Of a DNA stretch of 5,765 nt, positions 1 to 5,736 are shown one piece after another; the stretch's first letter is position 1, and every line of letters starts with the position of its first letter. The translations under genes and the position numbers were made by a program. The DNA is taken from positions 1 to 5,765 of the forward strand of contig LKMS01000105.1 of the NCBI GenBank assembly GCA_001563965.1. Direction: 5' to 3'. The notes beneath the pieces are model-generated. The model was not told the DNA's origin. It searched no databases and worked only from the letters and a program-made list of their open reading frames with translations. This stretch comes from Haloferacaceae archaeon PL-Br10_E2g29 (GTDB lineage: Archaea; Halobacteriota; Halobacteria; Halobacteriales; Haloferacaceae).

Positions 1-72
1 AGCCTAGGCCGGGATTTGAACCCGGGCTCTCGTCCTTACCAAGGACGCGCTTTACCGCTAAGCTACCCAGGC
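1..72 (-). tRNA. tRNA-Thr, anticodon GGU
   Basis: Read on the minus strand, this folds as a complete 72-nt cloverleaf. The acceptor stem GCCTGGG pairs with CCTAGGC, with one G-U pair. A 15-nt D arm with AGCGGTAA in its loop follows. The anticodon stem CGTCC/GGACG encloses the loop TTGGTAA, giving anticodon GGT, which reads threonine ACC and ACU codons. The variable loop is 5 nt, and the T arm is CCGGG-TTCAAAT-CCCGG. The discriminator base is U73, at window position 1, which fits archaeal threonine tRNAs. Whether CCA is encoded cannot be seen because the window ends at the discriminator; archaea usually add it afterwards. No intron is present. It lies 79 bp downstream of the unknown gene on the same strand. 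Confidence 0.97.
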
Positions 73-99
73 AGGCATTGAATGGTTTCCCCGAGATGT

Positions 100-113
100 C
101 TTTAGGCGTTTCG
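100..113 (-). promoter_or_regulatory. candidate BRE/TATA promoter of tRNA-Thr
   Basis: On the minus strand, CGAAAC (113-108) is followed closely by CCTAAAG (106-100). The first resembles a haloarchaeal BRE and the second a weak TATA box. The TATA-like element lies 28-34 nt before the mature tRNA 5' end, so transcription would start a few nucleotides upstream of the tRNA. The order and spacing are right, but the TATA match is poor. The tRNA could instead be read through from the gene upstream. Confidence 0.4.
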
Positions 114-151
114 ATTCGGCGGTGTCGCCATGCGATTTCGTCGCTCGGTAG

Positions 152-826
152 TCAGGAATCGCCGGTCGATGAGGCCACCGCTTCGTCGGGGGTCGCCGTC
201 GACGACTCGGTAAGGCGTCGCCGAAGTGACTCGGACAGCGCCGCGGCCGCCGGTGGCAACGCGTCCTCGTAGTCCCGACCGGCCGTCATCGCAGCCACGA
301 GCAGTTCCTCGGTTGGCTCGGTTCCGACGGCAGTGAGACCAGCGCGAACCGCCAACGAAAAGATGGTCGCTTCGAGCGACTCGTCGGATACAGCACGGTT
401 GGGCTCTGCGAGCTGCTGAGTCTGTTCGCGTCCGAACGTTTGGACGGTTTCGACTGCAGCGGTTGCCGCCTCCGTCCGAGCCAGTAAATAAAATCCACGC
501 GAGACGAAAATGTCGGCCGCGAGAATGTCGAGGTCGGCATCCAGATCACCCTCCAGTGCGGCGCCGTCTCGCTCCCACGGCGGCTCGTGCGACAGCGTTC
601 GCGTGAGTCGCAGCCCCTCGTAAATCAACTGCACTCCCGCAGCGCGCTGGGGGAGGTCAGCCGGTTGGCGTGCGGGCTCACACAGCGTTGCACTCTGCCA
701 CACAAGCACGCCGGGGGCCATTGAGGTGGTTTTGAGCCGTTCGAACAGAACCGTTTTGAGCCGTGGCGGGTCGATTGCTTCCAGCGCGTTTTGAGCCGCG
801 GTTCGAACCCGCACAGCGTCGTCCAT
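152..826 (-). CDS. haloarchaeal conserved protein of unknown function, possibly isoprenyl-synthase-like fold
   Basis: A 224-aa, almost entirely helical, acidic protein starting with ATG at 826 and ending with TGA at 152-154. It looks like a haloarchaea-restricted family; I believe it may be DUF7114 but cannot verify the number. Residues 63-85 (AAGVQLIYEGLRLTRTLSHE and on) and 95-120 (DADLDILAADIFVSRGFYLL and on) recall two segments of trans-isoprenyl diphosphate synthases: the helix leading to the first Asp-rich motif, and the following 'ilaGDyLfa' helix. The catalytic DDxxD motif is absent, as is any second Asp-rich motif. If homologous, it is probably not a normal prenyl transferase, and could be a regulatory subunit or a repurposed fold. 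Residues 205-224 form a Ser/Thr/Ala/Asp-rich, probably disordered tail. There is no signal peptide and no obvious membrane segment. An upstream ATG at 833 is in another frame. The gene sits 109 bp downstream of serS and upstream of tRNA-Thr; the context does not suggest a function. Confidence 0.8.
   Translation of the reverse strand: MDDAVRVRTAAQNALEAIDPPRLKTVLFERLKTTSMAPGVLVWQSATLCEPARQPADLPQRAAGVQLIYEGLRLTRTLSHEPPWERDGAALEGDLDADLDILAADIFVSRGFYLLARTEAATAAVETVQTFGREQTQQLAEPNRAVSDESLEATIFSLAVRAGLTAVGTEPTEELLVAAMTAGRDYEDALPPAAAALSESLRRRLTESSTATPDEAVASSTGDS
729..798. repeat. three exact copies of an 11-bp direct repeat inside the unknown gene
   Basis: GTTTTGAGCCG occurs on the plus strand at 729-739, 753-763 and 788-798. 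Copies 1 and 3 are each followed closely by TTCGAAC, at 740-746 and 802-808. On the coding (minus) strand the copies read CGGCTCAAAAC. The first two encode Arg-Leu-Lys-Thr (residues 22-25 and 30-33), while the third is read in a different frame as part of Ala-Ala-Gln-Asn (residues 10-13). The repeat is seen directly; its meaning is unknown. Confidence 0.75.
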
Positions 827-850
827 TGTCCATCAGTAGACGAGCAACGG

Positions 851-864
851 GCAAAGACCTTTGC
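851..864. promoter_or_regulatory. perfect inverted repeat at the promoter position of the unknown gene
   Basis: GCAAAG-AC-CTTTGC is a perfect 6-bp inverted repeat with a 2-bp centre, lying 25-38 nt upstream of the ATG at 826. For a leaderless haloarchaeal transcript this is where the TATA box and BRE would fall, and the minus strand reads TCTTTGC there. It could be a regulator-binding site overlapping a weak promoter. No canonical TATA box is visible, so the role is inferred from position and symmetry only. Confidence 0.3.
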
Positions 865-935
865 AAACCCGCCGATGCCGACCGAACCGTTCTCACCGCC
901 CCGGTTTGCTTGCGGACGACGTCTCCGCGATCCCG

Positions 936-2309
936 CTATGTGCCGTCGCCGACGGCGGTTTCACCCACTGCGTCGTGGCCCGCAATTCGTTGTTGTCCAC
1001 CCATGTACGGTCGCAGCGCCTCGGGAACCGTCACCGTTCCGTCGGGGTTCTGGTAGTATTCCAGAATGGCAACCATCACGCGGGGAATCGCGACCCCCGA
1101 GCCGTTGAGCGTGTGGACGAACTCGGCCGATTCGTGTTGTTCGGGTCGGTAGCGAATGCCCGCCCGTCGTGCTTGAAACGCCCGGAAGTTCGAAACCGAC
1201 GAGACCTCGAGCCAGCGGCCACCCTCGGCCGGCCCGTCGTCCATGTCGTCGGCGGGAGCCCACACCTCGATGTCGTACTTTTTCGCCTGCGTAAAGCCGA
1301 GATCGCCGGTACACATTTCCAAAATTCGGTAGGGCAGTTCGAGCGCTTCAAGTACCGATTCGGCCTCGCCGACGAGGCCCTCGAAGCGGTCGTCGCTCTC
1401 GTCGGGGCGGACGAAGTTGACCATCTCGACCTTGTTGAACTGGTGGACGCGGACGATGCCGCGGGTTTCGGTGCCGTGTTCGCCGGCCTCCTGGCGGAAG
1501 TTCGGCGAGTAGGCCTGATACTTGAGCGGGAGGTCGCCGTCGAGCAGAATCTCCTCGCGGTGGAGGTTGGTCACGGGCACCTCGGCGGTCGGCAGCAGCC
1601 AGAGGTCGTCATCGCTGTAGGGATCGCTGTTGTTGCCCTCCAGCCGGTAGGCGTCCTCGGTGAACTTGGGGAACTGGCCGGTGCCGCGCATGGCGGCGCT
1701 GTTGACCGGAATCGGCGGGAAGATGTCGACATACCCCTGCTCGCGGTGCAGGTCGAGCATGAACTGAATCAGCGCGTGTTCGAGTCGTGCACCGTCGCCC
1801 TTGAGAAAATAAAATCCGCCACCCGACACCTTCGCGCCCCGGGCGAAATCCAGAATTTCGAGTTCCTCGCCCAGGTCGTAGTGGGGAACGACGCGGTCGG
1901 GGAGCTCTCGGAGCCTCTCGAATCCCTCGCGGCGGCGTTCGACGTTCTCATCTTCATCAGCGCCGAATGGAACCGAGTCGTCGGGCAGCTGTGGCAGCGT
2001 CAACAACGCCGCTTCGAGTTCGGCTTCGAGCTCGTCAGCGCGGGCTTCGACCGCCTGCAACTCGGTTTTGAGTTCGGTCGAGCGGGCGATTGCCTCGTCG
2101 GCCTCGTCGTCTTTGCCCGCCTGTTTGAGTTGGCCGATCCGTTTCGATACCTCGTTGCGCTCGTGGCGAAGGTCGTCGCCCTCGCTTTTGAGCGCGCGCC
2201 ACTCGCGGTCGATCTCGAGAATCCGATCGAGGTCGACATCGACCCCTTTGGCCGAAAGGGCCGCGCGGACGGCGTCCGGATTCTCGCGGACGAACTGTCT
2301 ACTCAGCAT
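936..2309 (-). CDS. serS: seryl-tRNA synthetase (common, bacterial/eukaryotic-type class II)
   Basis: This 457-aa cytoplasmic enzyme charges tRNA-Ser with serine using ATP, and also supplies Ser-tRNA for selenocysteine in lineages that use it. Residues 1-105 form the N-terminal domain, with the long antiparallel coiled coil (about 30-100) that grips the tRNA-Ser variable arm. The class II catalytic core follows. Motif 1 lies around 177-202, the serine-recognition TAE is at 241-243, motif 2 begins FRQEAGEHGTETRG at 271, and motif 3 is NGSGVAIPRV at 402-411, with Arg410 as the invariant arginine. It is not the methanogen-type SerRS, which lacks this coiled coil. Acidic stretches at 225-236 (GNNSDPYSDDDL) and 351-364 (APADDMDDGPAEGG) look like halophilic insertions. 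The ATG at 2309 begins the MLSRQFVRENP N-terminus usual for the family; the stop is TAG. It follows pyrC by 51 bp on the same strand, so co-transcription is possible. Confidence 0.97.
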   Translation of the reverse strand: MLSRQFVRENPDAVRAALSAKGVDVDLDRILEIDREWRALKSEGDDLRHERNEVSKRIGQLKQAGKDDEADEAIARSTELKTELQAVEARADELEAELEAALLTLPQLPDDSVPFGADEDENVERRREGFERLRELPDRVVPHYDLGEELEILDFARGAKVSGGGFYFLKGDGARLEHALIQFMLDLHREQGYVDIFPPIPVNSAAMRGTGQFPKFTEDAYRLEGNNSDPYSDDDLWLLPTAEVPVTNLHREEILLDGDLPLKYQAYSPNFRQEAGEHGTETRGIVRVHQFNKVEMVNFVRPDESDDRFEGLVGEAESVLEALELPYRILEMCTGDLGFTQAKKYDIEVWAPADDMDDGPAEGGRWLEVSSVSNFRAFQARRAGIRYRPEQHESAEFVHTLNGSGVAIPRVMVAILEYYQNPDGTVTVPEALRPYMGGQQRIAGHDAVGETAVGDGT

Positions 2310-2332
2310 TAGCGGTCAGTTCCGGCGGCGGT

Positions 2333-2345
2333 GGGAAAACCGTAT
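2333..2345 (-). promoter_or_regulatory. weak candidate promoter of serS
   Basis: In the 51-bp gap between pyrC and serS the minus strand reads ATACGGTTTTCCC. Its T-run lies 27-30 nt before the serS ATG, the distance expected for a leaderless start. The match to a haloarchaeal TATA box is poor, and read-through from pyrC would do equally well. Confidence 0.25.
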
Positions 2346-2360
2346 CGGCTCTGTCTGTGG

Positions 2361-3722
2361 TTACAGCCGGACGTTTCGGCCCTGCACCGTCCCGAACGAC
2401 TCGCTGTCGTCGCTCCGGTCGGCCCCATCCTCATCGTCCGCAGCGACCGCACCGTCGCCATCGTTCGGCGTTCTTTCGTATACGATCTGTCCACGAACCA
2501 TCGTCAGTTCGGGAAACACGCCGAGACGCCCCTCGAACGGGGTCCATCCGCACGTGCTGTGGGTGTCGCTTCCGCGGATTTCTCGCGGTGCGTCGGGATC
2601 GACGAGCAAGAGATCCGCGTCGTAGCCCGGTTCGAGCCGCCCCTTCGAATCCAGGTCGAAAATCTGTGCCGGCGTGTGTGCAACGAGGTCGACGACGCGT
2701 TCGTACGAAAGGTCGCCCTGGCGGGCCGATTCGAGCAACAACGGCAGCATGGTTTCGACACCCGGTACGCCGCTCGGGGCGTCCCACAATCGCTGTTCTT
2801 TCTCTTCGCGTGTGTGCGGCGCGTGGTCGGTCGCGATGATGTCGACGGTGCCGTCGGCGACCCGCTTGAAGACCGCTTTCCGGCGCGCTTCGCTCCGAAG
2901 CGGCGGGTTCATCCGGCCGTAGGTTCCCAGTTCGTCGAGATCGTCACGCGAGAGATACAGGTGGTGCGGACACACCTCGCAGGTCGCCCCGCCGTCGACG
3001 GCAGCGTCGATTCCCTCCGGCGTCGACGCGTGGGCGATGTGGATTTCCGCACCCGTTTCGTCGCCAACGGCGACCGCGCGCTCGACGGCAGCCACTTCGG
3101 CCTCGGCCGCGCGAAACCGACTCCAGCGGTCGGCGTCGGCCGCGCGACCAACGCCGCCGGCGTCGCCCTCGCGGGCGGCGTGGTCAAACAGCGTTTCGTC
3201 TTCGGCGTGGACGGTCACCGTTAGCCCCGCGCCGGCAGCCGTGCGTGCGGCGTCGACAAACAGATCGGTCGCGACGCCCATGTCGCCGGTCGAGTCGGCG
3301 AGAAACACCTCGCCGAGCGCACACAGCGGCCGCGAAAACAACGATTCTGGCTCCCAGTCGCCCGTGACGCCGCCGTTGAGCCCGTAGTCGACGACGGCGT
3401 GTTCGGCGCACGCGGCTTTGGCATCAAAAAACGCGCCGGTCGTCGTTGGCGGCGTCGTGTTCGGCATGTCAACGACGGTTGTCACGCCGCCTGCTGCCGC
3501 GCTCTGGGTGCCGGTTTTCCAGGTTTCTTTGTGCGAGTAGCCCGGTTCGCGAAAGTGAACGTGTGCGTCGATCGCGCCGGGAAGCACCAGCCGGCCGTCG
3601 GCGTCGATAACGCGTTCGTCAGGGTCGGCGGTGAGATCGCTGTCGACATCGGCGATCGTTTCGTCCTCGATTCGCACGTCGACGGTGTCGCCACCGACGC
3701 GTGTGGCGTTGGTTAGGAGCAT
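2361..3722 (-). CDS. pyrC: dihydroorotase
   Basis: This 453-aa amidohydrolase interconverts N-carbamoyl-L-aspartate and L-dihydroorotate, the third step of de novo pyrimidine synthesis, in the cytoplasm. In order: a small N-terminal beta segment (1-45); the metal-binding HVHFREPG (His54, His56, Arg58) with YSHKETW; the substrate-side MPNTTPP (86-92); VHAED (His172); HIAHAST (228-234); CPHHL (251-255); NPPLR (272-276); and ATDHAPH (Asp299). It ends with the C-terminal strand region GYDADLLLVDPD and GRNVRL. Halophilic acidic spacers occur, notably about 419-442. The lysine that often bridges the two zincs seems to be missing; see findings. The open frame extends upstream to an ATG at 4124, but I chose ATG 3722. 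MLLTNATRV is a typical family N-terminus, and the extra 134 residues are Arg/Thr-rich, run antisense to the AMMECR1 gene and resemble nothing in the family. The stop is TAA at 2361-2363. The gene is divergent from the AMMECR1 gene and upstream of serS. Confidence 0.95.
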   Translation of the reverse strand: MLLTNATRVGGDTVDVRIEDETIADVDSDLTADPDERVIDADGRLVLPGAIDAHVHFREPGYSHKETWKTGTQSAAAGGVTTVVDMPNTTPPTTTGAFFDAKAACAEHAVVDYGLNGGVTGDWEPESLFSRPLCALGEVFLADSTGDMGVATDLFVDAARTAAGAGLTVTVHAEDETLFDHAAREGDAGGVGRAADADRWSRFRAAEAEVAAVERAVAVGDETGAEIHIAHASTPEGIDAAVDGGATCEVCPHHLYLSRDDLDELGTYGRMNPPLRSEARRKAVFKRVADGTVDIIATDHAPHTREEKEQRLWDAPSGVPGVETMLPLLLESARQGDLSYERVVDLVAHTPAQIFDLDSKGRLEPGYDADLLLVDPDAPREIRGSDTHSTCGWTPFEGRLGVFPELTMVRGQIVYERTPNDGDGAVAADDEDGADRSDDSESFGTVQGRNVRL

Positions 3723-3743
3723 GCGGGTGTGTCGACCGCGGGG

Positions 3744-3752
3744 CTCGTAAGT
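3744..3752 (-). promoter_or_regulatory. candidate TATA box of pyrC
   Basis: The minus strand reads ACTTACGAG here, 22-30 nt before the chosen pyrC ATG at 3722, the distance typical of leaderless haloarchaeal genes. The match is moderate. An alternative is the more AT-rich patch at 3804-3817, which would leave a leader of about 60 nt. Confidence 0.35.
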
Positions 3753-3803
3753 GTCTGGGTTTTGGGTTGCGTGAATCGCGCACACTCCGGCCAGCCGGGG
3801 CTC

Positions 3804-3817
3804 ATTTTTGTTGAAAA
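3804..3817. promoter_or_regulatory. AT-rich patch in the divergent intergenic region, candidate AMMECR1 promoter
   Basis: ATTTTTGTTGAAAA is the most AT-rich stretch of the 194-bp region between pyrC and the AMMECR1 gene. Read on the plus strand as a TATA box, it would place transcription start near 3830-3840, about 80 nt before ATG 3917 and at or near an in-frame GTG (3833). Read on the minus strand it could serve pyrC. The strand and role are inferred from composition and position. The rest of the intergenic region (3723-3916) shows no RNA gene or strong hairpin that I can recognise. Confidence 0.35.
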
Positions 3818-3916
3818 GACGCTCCAGTAGCCGTGTTAGCGGGGTCTCCTGGCGACATGCTAACTCCACTGAACGAATGGGAAGAATTGAAGTCCACTGC
3901 CTTCTTGTGTAGGTGT

Positions 3917-4519
3917 ATGTCCGAGGCACAGACCGTTCAGCTGAGTTATGACGACGGTGCACGAGCGGTCGAACTTGCCAGAGAGGCGGTCGAATCGTAC
4001 GTTCTTCACGGCCAACGCGAGCAACCCGGGAGCATGCGCGACGCGTTTTACGCCCGCACGGGCGCGTTTGTCCGCATTCAGTCAACCCGTGGCCGTGGGC
4101 GACTCCGCGGCTGTGCGGGCGCATACCGTGGCAAAGACCAGCTCGGCCACGCCATCGTCGATGCGGCCATTCAGGCCGCCTCGGCCGACTCCGCCGGATC
4201 GGAGATTGGCTCGAAGGAACTGCCGGATCTCTCGATTTCGGTCTGTATCGTCAGCAACACGCTGTTGACGAACAATCCGCTTGAGGATCTCGAACTCGGC
4301 ACCCACGGGGTCGCGCTCGACACCGGCAACAAACACGGCTGGCTCTACCCCACACTGCCGGTCGAACAGAACTGGAGCAAAGAGAAGTACCTCTCGTTGG
4401 TCTGCAAGAAGGCGGGCGTCTCGCCGGTTGCCTGGCAGGACGACGACACCATGCTCACGCTGTTCGAAGGCCAGGTGTTCCGCGAGCGCCCCGACGGCGG
4501 CAGCGTCGAAGCGCTGTAA
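3917..4519 (+). CDS. AMMECR1-domain protein (TIGR00296/COG2078 family)
   Basis: A 200-aa protein consisting of a single AMMECR1 domain, as in other archaeal members of about 200 aa. Family marks in order are the N-terminal helix GARAVELAREAVESYV (14-29), GAFVRI (49-54), the hallmark LRGCAG (63-68, usually LRGCIG), LPDLSISVCIVS (102-113), a GVALDTGNKHGWLYPTLPVE segment (131-150) and the C-terminal KKAGVSPVAW and LFEGQVFRE. The biochemical role is not established; the human homologue is named for a deletion syndrome. Archaeal and bacterial relatives are often linked or fused to Memo-like proteins or AmmeMemoRadiSam radical-SAM proteins, none of which is seen here. The start is a choice. ATG 3917 gives the MSEAQ N-terminus and a family-like length, but in-frame GTG 3833 and ATG 3857 would add 28 or 20 residues. 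AGGTG directly before the ATG is too close to act as a normal ribosome-binding site. The gene converges on the NAPRTase gene with 15 bp between stops. Confidence 0.92.
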   Translation: MSEAQTVQLSYDDGARAVELAREAVESYVLHGQREQPGSMRDAFYARTGAFVRIQSTRGRGRLRGCAGAYRGKDQLGHAIVDAAIQAASADSAGSEIGSKELPDLSISVCIVSNTLLTNNPLEDLELGTHGVALDTGNKHGWLYPTLPVEQNWSKEKYLSLVCKKAGVSPVAWQDDDTMLTLFEGQVFRERPDGGSVEAL

Positions 4520-4534
4520 CTCGTCTCGAACTCC

Positions 4535-5707
4535 CTACTGTCTCTCCTGCTCACCAACCCCAACTAGCGACGCGTCAGCGGTCGCCCGTTCGGCGGCTGC
4601 CTCCAGCGAGAGGTCGATCTCGCCGACGCGCTCGCCATCACGAATCAGTGGCTCCAACAACGCCTCGCTGTCGGCCGGTGCGGGCTCCTCGCGCCGAGCC
4701 ACGTGGTGGTCGCCGTCGGCGGTTCGGTACGCGTGTTTGACGCCCGCGAGTTTGCCGCGTTTGGCGATTGGGTCGCCATCGATTTCGACGAGATCCAGCG
4801 CGAAATCGACCGGGTCGGCGTTCGAGATGGCACTGCCAACGCCGAAGCCGTCGGCAACGTCGCGGAGCGCACGGAGGTCGGCCGCTCCAAGGCCGCCGCT
4901 GACGAAAATGTCGACGTCGTCACGGCCCATCTCATCGAGCGCCCACCGAACCTCGCGGATGATGTGGCGGAAATCTCCGCGCCGCGAGCCGGTGGTGTCG
5001 ATCCGGACGCCATCGAGGTCGTCACCGAGCGCGTCGGCAGCGCGTCGAACCTCGTCGACTTCGTCGGTGAACGTATCGCAGAGCGCAATGCGCTGGACGT
5101 CGTCGCCGACCGTCTCGTTGAACGCCTGCCAGGCGAGTTCCTGGTTTCCGTTGCCGAAACACAGCATGAGTGCGTGCGGCATCGTCCCGCTGGCGGTTCG
5201 CCCAATCACGTCGCCGGCGGCAACGTGCGAAAAGCCGTCGAGTCCCGCAAGCAGTGCACTGCGCTCGACGACCGCTGCAATCGAGGGGTGGACGTGTCGC
5301 GCGCCGAACGAGAGAATGGGCGAGTCGGGCGCTGCCTGCCGGATGTCGAGCGCGGCGGTCGCGATGCCCGAGGCGTGCGACAGAAAGCCGAGCAGCGCGG
5401 TTTCGAGTCGCGCGATTTCGAGATACGGCCCCGAAATCCGCATCACTGGACCGCCGTCGAACAGTCGTCCCGGCGGAATCGTGTCGACCGAAAGCTCACG
5501 ACCCGCAAGCAACGCGGCGGCGTCTTTGACCCCTGCGAGCAGTTCGAACTCGCCGTCGGCAAACTGGTCGGCAGTGACTTCGGCGACGACGTGGGGATTT
5601 TTGTGTGCCCCTTGGAGCGTCGCCTCGGTTCGCTCGAAGTAGGCGTCGGTCGCCCGGCCGCTGCGTATCGCGTCGGGCGAGATGATATCGAACCCGTGGT
5701 CGCTCAT
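4535..5707 (-). CDS. pncB: nicotinate phosphoribosyltransferase, archaeal type
   Basis: This 390-aa enzyme joins nicotinate and PRPP to make nicotinate mononucleotide, the entry step of the Preiss-Handler NAD salvage route. ATP use is typical of the family. The N-terminus has TDAYFERT (20-27) and a sandwich domain to about 110, followed by a type II phosphoribosyltransferase barrel. That barrel carries FGARHVHP (134-141), SGTMPHAL (173-180, whose His178 may be the family's phosphorylated histidine), RIDTTG (235-240), VSGGLG (269-274) and the phosphate-binding GFGVGSAI (287-294), then KRGKLAGVKHAYR (316-328). The sequence best fits the archaeal group of the Thermoplasma acidophilum NAPRTase. 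A quinolinate phosphoribosyltransferase (NadC) is related but shorter and lacks the N- and C-terminal additions. The only cysteines are Cys183 and Cys210, so the C-terminal zinc-knuckle reported in the Thermoplasma enzyme is absent. ATG 5707 is supported by a TATA-like box 23-29 nt upstream; the stop is TAG. Confidence 0.93.
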   Translation of the reverse strand: MSDHGFDIISPDAIRSGRATDAYFERTEATLQGAHKNPHVVAEVTADQFADGEFELLAGVKDAAALLAGRELSVDTIPPGRLFDGGPVMRISGPYLEIARLETALLGFLSHASGIATAALDIRQAAPDSPILSFGARHVHPSIAAVVERSALLAGLDGFSHVAAGDVIGRTASGTMPHALMLCFGNGNQELAWQAFNETVGDDVQRIALCDTFTDEVDEVRRAADALGDDLDGVRIDTTGSRRGDFRHIIREVRWALDEMGRDDVDIFVSGGLGAADLRALRDVADGFGVGSAISNADPVDFALDLVEIDGDPIAKRGKLAGVKHAYRTADGDHHVARREEPAPADSEALLEPLIRDGERVGEIDLSLEAAAERATADASLVGVGEQERQ

Positions 5708-5729
5708 ACCGGGCGTTCGGGTGAGTCGG

Positions 5730-5736
5730 TAAAAAA
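5730..5736 (-). promoter_or_regulatory. TATA-like box of the nicotinate phosphoribosyltransferase gene
   Basis: The minus strand reads CCTTTTTTACC around 5728-5738. The TTTTTTA core (5736-5730) lies 23-29 nt upstream of the ATG at 5707, as expected of a haloarchaeal promoter driving a leaderless mRNA. It is the clearest promoter in the window, because the surrounding sequence is very GC-rich. A perfect 8-bp palindrome, GACCGGTC (5743-5750), lies just upstream, where a BRE or a regulator might bind. Confidence 0.6.

Noticed and set aside
1..72. The tRNA gene as an integration site
   Set aside because: tRNA genes are common attachment sites, but the sequence left of the tRNA 3' end is outside the window, and no second copy of the tRNA 3' segment is seen within it.
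796..812. A T-arm-like GGTTCGAACC sequence suggesting a second tRNA or tRNA fragment
   Set aside because: No acceptor stem, D arm or anticodon arm can be formed around it, and it lies inside the coding region of the unknown gene.
861..2312. A 483-aa plus-strand open frame spanning all of serS
   Set aside because: It is antisense to an unmistakable seryl-tRNA synthetase. Long antisense frames are expected in GC-rich haloarchaeal genes because of third-position bias. The translation (repeated Val/Gly/Phe/Glu-rich runs) resembles no family I know.
2331..3224. A 297-aa plus-strand open frame opposite pyrC
   Set aside because: It is an Arg/Val-rich shadow of the dihydroorotase coding strand, with no recognisable motif and no promoter of its own.
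3711..3805. A 30-codon minus-strand frame starting at ATG 3805 and ending 10 nt into pyrC, a possible leader peptide
   Set aside because: The overlap with the pyrC start is suggestive of coupling, but the peptide has no recognisable attenuator pattern, and a TATA-like element downstream of it would allow a leaderless pyrC mRNA that excludes it.
3723..4124. A 134-residue N-terminal extension of dihydroorotase in the same open frame
   Set aside because: It lies antisense to the AMMECR1 gene, is basic and low in family resemblance, and family members begin near MLLTNATRV with the HxH motif about 50 residues later, matching ATG 3722.
4281..5642. A 453-aa plus-strand open frame across the 3' end of the AMMECR1 gene and the nicotinate phosphoribosyltransferase gene
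   Set aside because: The translation is Ser/Arg/Ala/Pro-rich with no domain-like pattern, and it overlaps two well-supported genes in other frames.
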